A stretch of 64,000 nt of DNA from Megascapheus bottae (GCA_024803745.1 JANJXV010000189.1:736861-800860), one strand, 5' to 3'; shown: positions 10,838-21,592, counted from the stretch's first letter. A program made the numbers and translations. Notes: generated by a model from the sequence alone, not told the origin.

Positions 10838-11029
10838 TGTTACTTGACATAAGTAATGTCATTGTATGGGAAGTCATTAACCCCTATTGACAAAGTTTAA
10901 GCCCCAAGACCCACCAAAAAAAAAAAGATGGAGCTGAGAAAACTCATTAAAACACTGTTAGCCCCATGGAATAGTTTTCCATCTAAAAAATCTTCTTCAG
11001 AGTATGACTAAAGAGACCTGAGGTATACT

Positions 11030-11237
11030 GTGCATGGTAGCTCACTCCTGTAATCCTAGCTACTCAGAAGGCTGAGATCTGAGAATCAAGGTTCAAAGCC
11101 AGCCCGGGCACTAAAGACCATGATACTCTTATCTCCAATTAACCACTAGAAAAAACTGCGGCTCAAGGGGTAGGGCACAAGCCTTGAGCTGAAGAGCTCA
11201 GGAACAGTGCCTAGGCTCAGAGTTCAAGCCCTACAAC

Positions 11238-11240
<3 letters not shown>
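11030..11240 (+). repeat. SINE B1-Geo
   Basis: CTCACTCCTGTAATCCTAGC at the start; ends in the (GA)n tail. Confidence 0.88.

Positions 11241-11309
<69 letters not shown>
11240..11309 (+). repeat. (GA)n
   Basis: Follows the 3' end of a B1-Geo SINE, replacing its A tail. Confidence 0.97.
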
Positions 11310-11311
<2 letters not shown>

Positions 11312-11755
11312 TAGCTGCTCATGGATTTAGTGTTCTTCTGATGCCCACCCCTTCCAGGAAATTCCTGAACTCTGGGATACAATATCCTACTTAAGTCTTA
11401 CAGCTTCCCCTTCACGATTTACAGGATCGCCTCACTCTCAGCCCTCTCCTGCTCTGAAATCCTGATATGTGGGTGCATGCACTCTCCTTCCCCCCCTCAG
11501 CAAATTGAGCAGAAGGGCTTGGGAATGCAGGTCAGCACTGGGGACATGAGTTTGCTGTTGCTCTCTCCCTAGCAATAGGGTCGTAGACAGGAACCTGATT
11601 CTGCTGACACTGGCATTGTTATTGTTGCTGTTTATATTCAGAATAACTGTCTTTCCTCCCTTTGCCATCCTGGTTTCCCCCTTCTCCTTTGGGAATTTGG
11701 GGTGACACTGAGAATGGAAATTCTTTGACCTCCTTGTTCAGAAAGCATCAGACTC

Positions 11756-11866
11756 AGGCTGGGAGCGTAGCCTAGTGGTAGAGTGCTTGCTTTGCATGCA
11801 TGAAGTCCTGGGTTTGATTCCTCAGTATCTCATACACAGAAGAAGCCAGAAGTGAAAGAAAGAGAA
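11756..11866 (+). repeat. SINE IDL monomer, 3' part lost, with TSD
   Basis: GAAAGCATCAGACTCA at about 11740 and 11867; the Geo half stops after GAAGTG, so the loss pre-dates or accompanied insertion. Confidence 0.9.
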
Positions 11867-11944
11867 GAAAGCATCAGACTCAACATACCTATGTCTCCAA
11901 ACATGTCATAGGATCCCATAAACAGGTACAATTTCTTTTTTTTT

Positions 11945-12050
11945 GTACTTGATTCCTTTTTTTAATTGATGAATAATATTCCATTTTATTCATCTATTTA
12001 TTGAGTTGGTGAACATTTGTATTGTTTGGGGAGGCGGGGAGCCGGAGTAG
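11945..12050 (+). mobile_element. LINE-1 fragment
   Basis: TTGATGAATAATATTCCATTTTATTCATCTATTTATTGAG matches the landmark L1 region around GAATAATATTCCATT. Confidence 0.55.
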
Positions 12051-12170
12051 TAAAAGTAGGAGAAAAACAAGGGAGGGGGTAATAACATTCGACAAGAAAT
12101 GTACTCATTACCTTACTTATGTAAGTGTAACCCCTCTGTACATCATCTTGACAATAAAATAAACACAATT
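12051..12170 (+). mobile_element. Recurrent LINE-like 3' end
   Basis: Core GGGGGTAATAAC...GTAACCCCTCTGTACATCAT then TTGACAATAAAAT; same family as the copies at 7275 and 3359. Confidence 0.6.
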
Positions 12171-12230
12171 TTAATGCTTCTATTTTCAGTTAAAAGTAAA
12201 ATTTAAAAAAACTAAATTTTAAAAAACTAA

Positions 12231-12425
12231 ATCCTAGCTACTCAGGAGGCTGAGATATGAGGATTGCAGTTCAAATCCAGCCTGTATAGGAAAGTCCATG
12301 TGACTTTTATCTCCAATTAAGCACCACAAAAACTGGAAATTGAGCTGTGGTTCAAGTGGTAGAGCACTAGCCTTGAGCAACAGAGCTTAAGAACAGTGAC
12401 CAAACTCTGAGTTCAAGCAGCCCCT
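12231..12425 (+). repeat. SINE B1-Geo
   Basis: 5'-truncated B1 half, ATCCTAGCTACTCAGGAGGC. Confidence 0.85.
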
Positions 12426-12562
12426 GTATCACATTCCTGTAAAACAACATAATGTAAAACCTACAGGAAGGTTTCTTCCAGGGCAATCTGAAAGCACTAG
12501 GTACAGAGCTTAGTGTAGAATGTTTTCCTAACATATACAAAGGCCATTGGTTTAACCCCCAA

Positions 12563-12680
12563 CACCACAAAATATATATATATAATTACATATAAATATA
12601 TAATGTATTTGTAAATATATAGTATATATCTATATATTATATATTTTATATGCTAACTATATATATTATATATATTAGGC
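12563..12680 (+). repeat. AT-rich TATA-type repeat
   Basis: Imperfect TATA/ATAT alternation. Confidence 0.9.
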
Positions 12681-13173
12681 AATATTCTGTGGGATACTCA
12701 GAGCTACTATGTAATATTCATGTAGAAAAACTCAAATCTGAGTATCAAGTTTCTAATTCTAAACACCAGTTCACAGGAAGTACAAGGAGGGAAGGAATGT
12801 GTTAGCTACACCATGGGAATGCAATTCATCAAGATTTTAGACTGTGGAAAATGGAACAGGCCAAACACAGGGCACGAAAACCAGAAACAAAGAGAGGGCA
12901 TCCCAAACCAAAAAAGCTTAAGAGATTAATCAGTTAAATGCACCAGGAAGACTGTGTGCTTGATGCCCATTTGAAAAAAAAAATCAACTACAAAAGGCTA
13001 TTTTTGAGAAAGCTACAGGTTTTTAAGCAAATGAGTATTAGATGATATCAAGACCTCATTAAGTTGGGGAAGTATAATGATATATTATAGCTTTGGGAAA
13101 TGCTTATACTTTAAAGAAAAATGATACTCGTCAAGCTTGAAGTCTTAGAATTTGCTTTAAAATGTTCCTGGAG
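12681..13173. other. No feature recognised
   Basis: AT-rich unique-looking sequence. Confidence 0.45.
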
Positions 13174-13345
13174 GGGCTGGGAATGTGGCTTAGTGGTAGA
13201 GTGCTTGCCTGGCATGCATGAAGTCCTGGGTTGCATTCTTTAGTACCACAAGTGGTGCTGTGGCTCAAGTGGTACAAAAAGCTCAGGGACAGTGCCCAGG
13301 CCCTGAGTTCAATCCCCAGGGATGGCAAAACAAAAACCAAACCAA
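13174..13345 (+). repeat. SINE IDL-Geo, internal deletion
   Basis: The linker between monomers is missing (CAGTACCACAAGTGGTGCTG type join). Confidence 0.88.
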
Positions 13346-13489
13346 AACAAAAAAAAACCCTTGAAAATGCTCCAGGGAAACATTGGGTGACATAGTGAGA
13401 AGTGGAAGTAGATACAATAAGACTGGGAAAGTATCCATGACCTGTGAAGTGTGGTGGGGGGGAGCGCATGCATTTGGCTTTACCAGTGA

Positions 13490-13635
13490 AAACACTGTCC
13501 TTGGGCTAGCCCTCTACCACTTGAATCACAGCACCACTTCCGGTTTTTCTATGTATGTGGTACTGAGGAATCGAGCCAGGATCTTGGTGCATGCTAGGCA
13601 AACACTCTACCACTAGGCCAAACGCACTGCCCCAC
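13490..13635 (-). repeat. SINE IDL-Geo, truncated
   Basis: Begins within Geo (ACTGTCCTTGGGC); ID half complete. Confidence 0.88.
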
Positions 13636-13739
13636 ATACAGTTATTATTTTTTTTTCTCCACTGCTTTCTCTAGATGCATCCTAGGCCAGGACTGGCTCT
13701 CTCCCTGTGGTCACGTGATTGCCCTATGTTTGTCCCCTT

Positions 13740-13835
13740 TCTGTACTAATCCTGAGGCTTGAACTCAGGGCCTGTATCTGAGATGCTTTGCTCCAGTCTA
13801 ACATTCTACTGTTTAGCCATAGCTCTACTCCTAGA
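13740..13835 (-). repeat. Geo monomer, diverged
   Basis: CCTGAGGCTTGAACTCAGGGCC...AGCCATAGCTCTACTCC. Confidence 0.75.
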
Positions 13836-13844
13836 TTTTTCTTT

Positions 13845-14163
13845 TTGCCAGTCCTGAGGTTTGAATTCAGGGCCTGAGCACTGTGCTTGGGCTTTCCTCA
13901 AGGATAGCTCTCTATCATGTGAGTCACAGCACCACTTCTGGCTTTTTCTTTCTTTCTTTCTTTTTTATTTTTGCTGGTCATGGGGCTTGAACGCTGGGCC
14001 TGGGTGTTGTCCTTGAGCTCTTCAGCTCAAGACTACAGCTCTACCCCTTGAGCCATAGCTCCACTTCCCCAGCTTTTTGTGGGTATGTGGTACCAAGGAA
14101 TTGAACCTGGGTCTTTGTGCATGCTAGGCAAGCACTCTACCACTAGGCCAAACACCTGGCCTG
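13845..14163 (-). repeat. Nested Geo-containing SINEs
   Basis: A Geo half (13845-13950) followed by (TTTC)n and a full IDL-Geo-like copy (13967-14163). Confidence 0.85.
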
Positions 14164-14529
14164 GATTTTTTTTTTTATGATTAATTTGTTATATGAATAT
14201 TCAATTGGTGAGATACTGAGAAGCCACATTTTGAGAGATTGATTATTACAGCTTTATTACTACTGGTCACTGCAAGCAGATTCACGTCCCAATAAACCAG
14301 TAGCCCTGACTGCAGCTATCACAAAGTTTATAAAGGCAAAAACCATGTGATTGGGGTGGGGAACTAAACCTAACTAAAGTGTCACACAGAATGAAGGGAC
14401 AATTGAAGGCAATCAAGGGCCAATTATCTGGAGAAAACTTTCCATCTATCAATTTGCCTGATTGGTGAGGACAAGATGACATCACTTAGATCAAATATGC
14501 ATATTTCAAATTGAGAATAAGTATCACAG
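14164..14529. other. No feature recognised
   Basis: No repeat or gene landmark seen. Confidence 0.4.
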
Positions 14530-14622
14530 ACTTTGCTGCCTAGGCTGGTTTTATATCATGATCCTCAGATCTCAGCCTCTTGAGTGACGAAGATTACAGT
14601 GTGGTCCTTCCATACCCAGCTC
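14530..14622 (-). repeat. B1-like monomer
   Basis: CTTGAGTGACGAAGATTACAGTG; its far side is interrupted by the next SINE. Confidence 0.65.
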
Positions 14623-14636
14623 CCTAGAGCTTTTTC

Positions 14637-14822
14637 TTTTTTTTTTTTTGCCAGTCCTGGGCTTGAGCTCAGGGCCTGAGTACTGTCTTTGGACTTTCTC
14701 AGGAGCCTTCAGCCTCAGCACCACTTCTGGCTTTTTTCTATGGATGTGGTACTGAGGAATGGAACCCGGGCCTTTGTGCATGCTAGGCAAGCACTCTACC
14801 ACTAGGCCAAACTCCCTGCCCT
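14637..14822 (-). repeat. SINE IDL-Geo with TSD
   Basis: CCTAGAGCTTTTT on both sides (about 14622, 14823). Confidence 0.94.
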
Positions 14823-14879
14823 GCCTAGAGCTTTTTGCTGTTGTTTTGGTTTCAGGCATGTTGTTTTCTTGTGGAAGGA

Positions 14880-15150
14880 GTCAGTTGTGGGGCTTGGACT
14901 ATGGTCCAGGGTGCTATCCCTGAGCTCTTCAGCTCAAAGCTACTGCCCTACCCCTGGGCGCTGTCCCTGAGCTCTTCAGCTCAAGGCTGCCTCCATACCC
15001 CTTGAGCCATAGGGCCACTTCCTGTTTTCTGGTGATTAACTGGAGATAAGAATCTCCCAGACTTTTGTGCCCAAGCTGGCTTTGAACCAGGATCCTCAGA
15101 TCTCAGCCTCCTGAGTAGCTAGGATTATAGGCATGAGCCACTGGGCCCAG
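14880..15150 (-). repeat. SINE B1-Geo with internal Geo duplication
   Basis: The CTGTCCCTGAGCTCTTCAGCTCAAGGCT segment occurs twice, about 45 bp apart. Confidence 0.9.
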
Positions 15151-15661
15151 CTTTGAGTTTCTTAATGTAGAAGGCTAGCTGGACAAATAATCTTTAAGTA
15201 CTGCTGCGCTTTATTAGTCTTTTCTGATGGGGAATTCCCTTTGCTTCCATAAGAAATGAAAGCAAAGATTGCTAATGCATTCCAGGGCTCCCAAGGGAGC
15301 GATTAATCGGTTAGGGTTGGAAGGAAGTTGCTGGGTGATTGCTAACTCTTTGCTGGATTTCCTTTGATTTAGTCTCTTTAGATGCATGAGACACACCTTA
15401 AAACTTCAGGACCAGAATGGGGGCCATTGAGAGCTCCTTTTCATTCCAGACCACTTTGTTCCCAGAGTGAGTGGGAAGATGAAGGAAGGTGTGACGGGTC
15501 CCTTCCCCTCTCACTGGGGGTGACATATTCTGGCTTCCTTGTTCTGGAGATGGCAGGATATTTGGGAGGAAATGGGAGACAGGGTAGAGAGTGCCAATGT
15601 GGACATGGGGCCAGGTGAAGTGTCTGAAATATTCTTTACCCAAACTGCTGTTGGTGTCTAT
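15151..15661. other. No feature recognised
   Basis: Low-repeat sequence left of the ERV; overlapping 78- and 103-codon frames on opposite strands show no known similarity. Confidence 0.45.
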
Positions 15662-16484
15662 TGTTAGCCTGATCTCCTCCATCTTAGGAGTTGAAGAAGG
15701 AATGGACAAGCTAAGAAACCCCCTCTAGACCCATCTTGTTCTGGGAAGTGAAAACTTTAGGGTCCAGTGGTCATGGTAAACATCTATTCCAGGAACACAA
15801 TCAATGTACATAAATTCCAGTAACTGGCCTGTTTACAGGGTCCAGCGGTCACCAGCACCCAACAGTTAGTCACCTACACCCCAAACAATCAGAAATATAC
15901 TCATGAATCAAACTAAATGTCAAACTAAATGTTATCCAGTCATGAGCCTGTAGCTGTAACTTGTTTGTACATGATTATAAAAGCTGTGTAAAATCTTTGC
16001 TCGGGACCTCTCAGCGTCACTGGCAACGAGTACGCAGAGGTCCAGGTTTGAACTCGTAATAAATGACCTTTGCCCCTTTGCTTTGGTCTTGGCCTCTGGT
16101 GGTTCTTTCGGGGTCCCAGGAGTTCGGGTACAACAGAGTCATTGTGTCATCTTAGGCCTTGTGGTAGAACATAGCCTTTCCCTGAAATTAGGTGACACTG
16201 CTCTTTTCAAAACAGGCAGTTGTAACTGCTAATGACAGAGAGACAGGAGACACAGACACACTGACACACACACACACCATTAACACAATTCTTGTTTGTG
16301 CCGCTATAATCATAAATCTTAGCATGGCTACAATGGAATTCCATGCTTTCACATCCCACATGAATCCAGCTTTATAAAAAAAGTGTGCTGCTGCTCTCTG
16401 TCTATGAGAGAGCCTGTTAGGTTACTGGCATTAAACTTTGTATGCGACCAAGTGTCCGAGTGATTTTCTTAGGGAAGCCTTTCA
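15662..16484 (+). mobile_element. 5' LTR of decayed class I ERV, interrupted
   Basis: Starts TGTTAGCC and ends TTTCA just before a primer binding site. Removing the nested LTR (15692-16135) and one TSD leaves about 375 bp, whose first part aligns with the 3' LTR at 20412. A TATA-like TTTATAAAA is at about 16370. Confidence 0.8.
15692..16135 (+). mobile_element. Solo LTR nested in the ERV 5' LTR
   Basis: 444 bp, TGAAG...ACAACA, with perfect TSD GAGT at 15688-15691 and 16136-16139. It has TATAAAAG, AATAAA and a U5 ending in a 'GGTTCTTTCGGGGTCC' gamma-type segment. The 4-bp TSD fits a class I ERV. No internal region remains. Confidence 0.85.
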
Positions 16485-16485
16485 T

Positions 16486-16503
16486 TGGTGTCGTGACTCA
16501 GCT
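16486..16503 (+). other. Retroviral primer binding site, tRNA-His type
   Basis: TGGTGTCGTGACTCAGCT starts two bases after the LTR's terminal CA. It resembles the complement of the tRNA-His 3' end (TGGTGCCGTGACTC...), as in HERV-H-like elements. Confidence 0.65.
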
Positions 16504-17524
16504 CGGGCCTCTCCCGTTGACCTTGTTCTTCCCCCTTCTGAGGAATCTGAGCTGCTTTGGGAACCTGGACTCCTCTGTCCCACCTCCCCCCCCCAAAAAA
16601 AAAACCCCAAATGTCACCCAAGGTATTCTTTCCCCTCTCTGAGCTTTCCAACCTTATGTCCACCAGCGTCCATATGTGTTCACTGATCTTCCTTGGCAAG
16701 TTCTCTAGCGAACTCAAACACTCTTGTCTCTGACCTCTCCAAGCCCTGGTACCAGGCTCTGGAAATCTCTCTCAGATCTTTGCCCTGAACATGGCAGATT
16801 GCAGGTGACGACACCCCTCCCTGTCTCCTCATTCATACTAGTCTGAGAAACTTTGGGAGACTAGTCACATCAGCTTCTTACCACATCCCCTCTGACTCTC
16901 CTTTGGGATAGCCCCGTAACAATCTTATTCCCTTTAAACTCACTCCTAATCTCAAGCCTACCAGGCATATTGACCCTTTGACTCTAAAATAATGACTCAA
17001 AGTGGGTACTTAATGCCACTTTCAAGTCTGACATTTTAATTTCTGTGAGTGCTTGGGAAAATGGAAAGATTCCTTACATACAAACTTTCTCCTTTATGTG
17101 CTCTAAACCCTCTCTCGGCACTTCTTGCTCCTCTGTTCAAATTCTCCGGGCTTCAAAACCTCTTGCCACATTTACCTCTGATTCAGCCAATGAGCCTCTA
17201 CCCTATTTTCCACCTTCTCTCAGAGCCCCCAATATGGTTGCTTCTTCCCTTTAACCACCCGCCCCACCACACACTCTCATGCCATCCTGCTTTCTGTGGC
17301 TCAGCAGTCCATGGCTCAGCAGCCTGCCCCCCTTCCTCCCCGACAGGAGGTCGCTGGGGCATAGGGCATTGTCTGGGTTCACACCCCTTTCCTTCTTACT
17401 GTTCTTTCTCAGATCTGATTTTCTTGGGGGAAGCCTTTGATTGGTGCCAAGTCAGTGGGAGAGTCCTGAGGTGAGTCATGGCACCAATCAAAGGCTTCCC
17501 CAAGAAAATCACTCAAATCTTACA
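16504..17524 (+). mobile_element. ERV leader / untranslated internal region
   Basis: Pyrimidine-rich sequence between primer binding site and gag remnants, without a long frame. It contains a second copy of the LTR-end/PBS junction and its inverted partner (17417-17510). Confidence 0.6.
17417..17510. repeat. Large inverted repeat made of LTR-end/PBS junction copies
   Basis: Left arm 17417-17449 and right arm 17479-17510 are reverse complements apart from one extra G; the loop is 29 nt. Both arms resemble the LTR end and start of the primer binding site at 16462-16490. Confidence 0.9.
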
Positions 17525-18330
17525 CCTAACCCCCCTCAAACTATATTAAGGAACTACAATATGTTTTCCAGTCCTATGACCTGACCTGGCGTGATGGGCA
17601 CATGATCCTTCCCAGAATCCTCCTCCCAGAGAGGAGAGAAGGATCTGGGAACATGCCCAGACCTGTGCAGATGAAGCACATCAAGCCCCATTGGCACCAC
17701 TGCAGTCAGACCTGGACCCACTGTGGCACTATAATGGCCTGGTGGGAAGAGAACACAGAGATTGATTTATTTCATGCATTCTCATGGATCTCTGGCAGTC
17801 CACCCAAAGGCCATCAATTATGAGAAGCTCTCTAAAATAAGCAAAGATGAAGGTGAAAATCCCTCTGCCTTCTTGGACTGCCTAACACAAGGCTTGTTAC
17901 AATTTACTAATTTGGACTTCAAGTCAGAGTATAAAAGAAATCTCCTTAGGACTCACTTCTTTGCCCAGTCCTTTCTAGACCTTTGAGGCAAACTAGAGTA
18001 CTTTTGACAGGGGTCCCTCTACCACACAGTCCCAGAGTCTGGAGGTAGCATTTAAGATATATAACAGAAGGGAAGAAAAGGCAAAAAAAAAAAAATCCCT
18101 TAATGTATCAAATGCTGGTCAAGGGCCTACAACCACAACCACCACCATCACAGACCACTAGCCAGCAGACAACTACCGAGGCTCACAAGGGTCACTGGGT
18201 GAGAGCCTTCCCCAACCCTCACAAGCCTCCTGGCTCCTGGCCCCAGTGCAGACGACATGGACATCGAGCCATACACTATCCTCTAGCCACTCAAGGCTAT
18301 ACTTCACCTTGGAAATGTAAACTGCCACTA
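17525..18330 (+). pseudogene. ERV gag remnant
   Basis: Fragments in several frames with stops between them. The stretch at about 17815-17985 resembles a gammaretroviral capsid C-terminus (NYEKLSKI, ENPSAFLD, LTQ.LLQ.TNLD). About 18243-18290 is a damaged zinc knuckle (QCRRHGHRA). Frameshifts and stops make it non-coding. Confidence 0.7.
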
Positions 18331-18374
18331 TGTTCCCAAATACCAAGGTCTCCCCTCAGATTAGAACAATGACT

Positions 18375-18720
18375 ATGGCACAAAAAGGACACTACTTAGT
18401 ATGGCTGCCTCTCCTGGACCTGCAAGTCTTACTACTATATGCCCCTGGGGCCCTGGGAAACTTAGAATCTGGGCAACAGATCTATTTTTTTAGCCAACAA
18501 TATAACATTAGCCTTACCATAGACAACCCATGGGACACAAAGTGGGAAGGAGCAAGGGGATAATTAATGTGGAGTGGGCTCAGGGAATAATTAAAATTTA
18601 CCAGGTGTGTGAGCCCATCAACCCCAAAGGAGCCCTCAAGATGGTGGTCTGAATCATTAAAAACAACAACAACAACAAATCCTCTAATAACTTTAAAAAT
18701 TCCCTATGCCCCTACAGGCC
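18375..18720 (+). pseudogene. ERV protease/pol remnant, mostly deleted
   Basis: A short protease-like start (GHYLVWLPLLD...) after the gag remnant, then no recognisable reverse transcriptase, RNase H or integrase. With env sequence following within about 1 kb, most of pol must be gone. Confidence 0.4.
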
Positions 18721-18779
18721 CCTTACCTGGAAGAACCTGCTAAACCAGTCTCTTCTTTTTTTTTTTTTTTTTTTTTTTA

Positions 18780-19816
18780 CTTTCAGCCTCTAATTATACT
18801 ACAGTAGATTGTTTTCTTTGTCCTCAGCTACAACAATCCCCTGTGGCTTCCGTCCTACTTAACATTTTTGCTAGAAGTGAAAGCTGCTCTTTACTCATCA
18901 CACAATGGCCTTCAGATCTTCCCTTACCTTAGACTAATTCCCCCGTGCTGTGCTATACAATTTAGGATTCCTCAGGTGCCCCAGCAAATCCCAACACGTG
19001 CCAAGCGAACACGTCCATTACTGAGTCCCTGGCCAGCTCCAATGCCAGCTTCTTCTGGTGCAGCTCCACCTTAACCAGGATCTCTCTTCACCTGCATACT
19101 GGTCTCTCTTCAGTTCCACAGTACATTTTGTACTGTCAGTCACCCTGAGTTCAAAACCTTAAGCACCTTTGCTTGCCTCCAACCCACATCTCGGTCCATA
19201 GAAACAGGCCATTTTCCTCCCAGTTCTGGAGGAAAAAAACTTGGTATCCACCATCGCCTCCTGAGGGCTGTCTGGGAGTCTCTACCATTCCACAACATCT
19301 ACTCAACAACTCAGTGAACACCTCGTTCCTTCTACTGAGGGCTTCTTCAAGGCCCTGAACCTTTAACAAACTCAACTTAATTCCTTGGCTGATGTTACAC
19401 TCCAAAATAGGAGAGTCCTGGACTCTCACTACAGAAAAGAGTGGGACATGCATGCTTTTACGGGAAAGGTGTTGCTACTACGTAAGCATGTCAGGACAGA
19501 TGGAAGAAAATATACAGGCTCTAGACAAGCTTGCCACTGACTTACACGCTAGGGACTCTCCCTCATCTCTGCAGTCATCCCTATGGAATCCACGAGCCGT
19601 ATGGATTTTTGTCCCTGCTGGGTGCGCTTATGGCCATGTTTGCTTTGCTTTTCATTTTACCTTGCATTTGTATATCCTTACAGAAAGAGCAAGAGCGTTC
19701 ACCAACCAGACGGTCAATCAAATAAATGCGCTTAGGATAACACCATATTGCCTCTTTCCCAGAGGATATTTCCATAGAACTCCACCATTATCTAGCAAGA
19801 AGCAGTTATAGAAGAC
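18780..19816 (+). pseudogene. ERV env remnant (TM region recognisable)
   Basis: Positions 19380-19735 encode a TM-like segment with a C-X6-CC pattern (CMLLRERCC) followed by YYV and a hydrophobic stretch near 19600-19680. This is typical of gamma-type transmembrane subunits. The surface part upstream is broken by stops and frameshifts. Confidence 0.65.
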
Positions 19817-19820
19817 AGAC

Positions 19821-20348
19821 TGTTAAGGGGAGCAGGGACTGGCACCATCCTGGATGCCCGAGTTCCCTGCCTCATTGTGGAAGGTCCAGTCACCTTTGCC
19901 CTTCTAGGGAGGGGCAACCTTCTCCCCACCCCCCATGAGGCGGGATGGGATATCCGTTTGGGTGGGGGGGGGCCTGCTTTGTGTGGAGACCCGCCCACTT
20001 TGTGTGCCAACTCCAACTAAGGTGATAGGTAAATTCAAACACTGGGCTGTAACCCTACTGGCTACCTGCGTGTGGCTGGAGCTGGCTGTGGTCCCTCTGT
20101 GTATGTGACTATCCCATTGGCACCTGTCTGACCAGGTTCAACCGCATGGGTTTTGCCTTTAAAAACCCAGCGTGAGAGCTGCTCGGGGTCACAGTGTCAG
20201 CTCCCGAGTCTGCACTGTGTCCCTGGCCGGTCAGTTCACCATCTACTACTTCCCCAATAAATTCCCCTTTTTATATGAGACTGTCTCTGTGTGGTGGACT
20301 CTGCTGGGACATGGAATCCCCACCTGGAGGGATGTGGAATCCAGAACA
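19821..20348 (+). mobile_element. Solo LTR nested between ERV env and 3' LTR
   Basis: 528 bp, TGTTAAGG...CCAGAACA, with perfect TSD AGAC at 19817-19820 and 20349-20352. TTTAAAAA at about 20158 and AATAAA at about 20259 are visible. Its R region (CTGCACTGTGTCCCTGGCCGG) is related to that of the LTR ending at 51728. Confidence 0.85.
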
Positions 20349-20395
20349 AGACCATTACTCATACATCCAAATGTGGTATCCCTGCCAAAAATAAA

Positions 20396-20411
20396 CCAAA
20401 AAAGGGAGTGA
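20396..20411 (+). other. Polypurine tract
   Basis: CCAAAAAAGGGAGTGA directly precedes the TGTTAGCC that opens the 3' LTR, as expected for plus-strand priming. Confidence 0.6.
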
Positions 20412-20620
20412 TGTTAGCCTTATCTCCTCCATCTTAGGAGCCACTCAGTCATCTTAAGCCTTGTGGTAAAGTATGGCCTTTCCCCAGAATCAGATGACAC
20501 AGCCCTTTTCAAAACAGCCAGCTGTAACCACTAATGACAGATACCCCTCCCCCCCCACTAAAGCAACTCTTGTTTGTGCAGCTACATCCATAAATCTTAG
20601 CATGGCCACAATGAAATTGT
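20412..20620 (+). mobile_element. 3' LTR of the decayed ERV, truncated
   Basis: TGTTAGCCTTATCTCCTCC and the following 200 bp align with the two pieces of the 5' LTR (15662-15691 and 16136 onward). Similarity fades after CATGGCCACAATG at about 20605-20620. No TATA box or R-U5 is found. Confidence 0.75.
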
Positions 20621-20751
20621 CACGTCCAGTATCCACTGAGCCCATGTTGATTCTTTTGATGTTTGAGTATAGTTCTAAATCATCTTACTAATGACATCCA
20701 TTTTCTTTTCTCATGACAGATTAAAGATTTGAGGGGGGGGGGGATCAAATT

Positions 20752-20937
20752 TGACTGGGAGTGTGGCCTAACGGTAGAGTCCTTGCCTAGCATGCACAAA
20801 GCCCTGGGTTTGAGTCCTCAGTACCACATACACACAGAAAAAGCTGGAAGTGGTGCTGTGGCTCAAATGGTAGAGTGAGAAAGCCCAAGGACGGTGCCCA
20901 GGCTCTGAGTTCTAGCCCAAGACTGTAAAAAAAAAAA
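20752..20937 (+). repeat. SINE IDL-Geo
   Basis: A box TGGCCTAACGGTAGAGTCC; Geo half lacks the CTAGCCTT segment. Confidence 0.9.
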
Positions 20938-21087
20938 ACCCACAAAAAACAAAAACTTCTTTACATTAGCACTACAATAGTCTGATTCCGTTGTTGGTGT
21001 CTCGTGACTTTTAGATTTCAAGGCCAGAATCATTCTCTTCCTCTCTGTCTGATTAAAAAAAAAAAAAAAATCCTACTGCGCCCCCCT

Positions 21088-21101
21088 GTGGCAGGGGGCG
21101 G
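21088..21101 (+). promoter_or_regulatory. Weaker CTCF-like motif
   Basis: GTGGCAGGGGGCGG keeps the AGRKGGCRS half perfectly but matches only 11 of 14 overall. It sits in a short GC-rich patch with no SINE. Confidence 0.3.
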
Positions 21102-21363
21102 TAATCCCAGACACGCAAGCCACTGTCCCCTGGGGGGAACCCACACTAGAGACCAGCTCCAGTCTGCAGAGAACTGATTCCTGGACTTTCTATAAATGTC
21201 CAAATCAGGACGCTCAAGTCCCTCCTATCAACTGGGGTAGTATTTCCAAATAGCCTATGCACAGCTGTGTGCTTAAAATCTCCTCTGCCTCCTTAATAAT
21301 AGCTAATGCAATGTAAATATTGTATCATCTGTAATACTGAAATTGCTTAGACAAAGAGTTTGT

Positions 21364-21554
21364 ACCGGGGCTAGGAATGTGGCTCTGTGACAGAGTGCTT
21401 GTCTAGAATTCATAAAGCCCTGGGTTTGATTCCTCAGTACCATATACATAGAAAAAGCCAGAAGTGAGACTGTGGCTCAAGTGGTAGAGTCCTAGCCTTG
21501 AGCAAAAGTGCTCAAGGACAGTGCCCAGGCTTGAGTTCAAGCCTCAGGACTGAC
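21364..21554 (+). repeat. SINE IDL-Geo
   Basis: Tail replaced by (GA)n. Confidence 0.9.
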
Positions 21555-21592
21555 TGAGAGAGAGAGAGATGAGGGGGAGGGAGAGAAAAAGG

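Noticed and set aside
14572..14859. 95-codon minus frame repeated in similar form at 59-268, 21569-21847, 46800-47168 and elsewhere
   Set aside because: These recurring frames (for example 'SGAVAQVVE', 'LSSGPEHCPW') are the IDL-Geo SINE read in sense or antisense.
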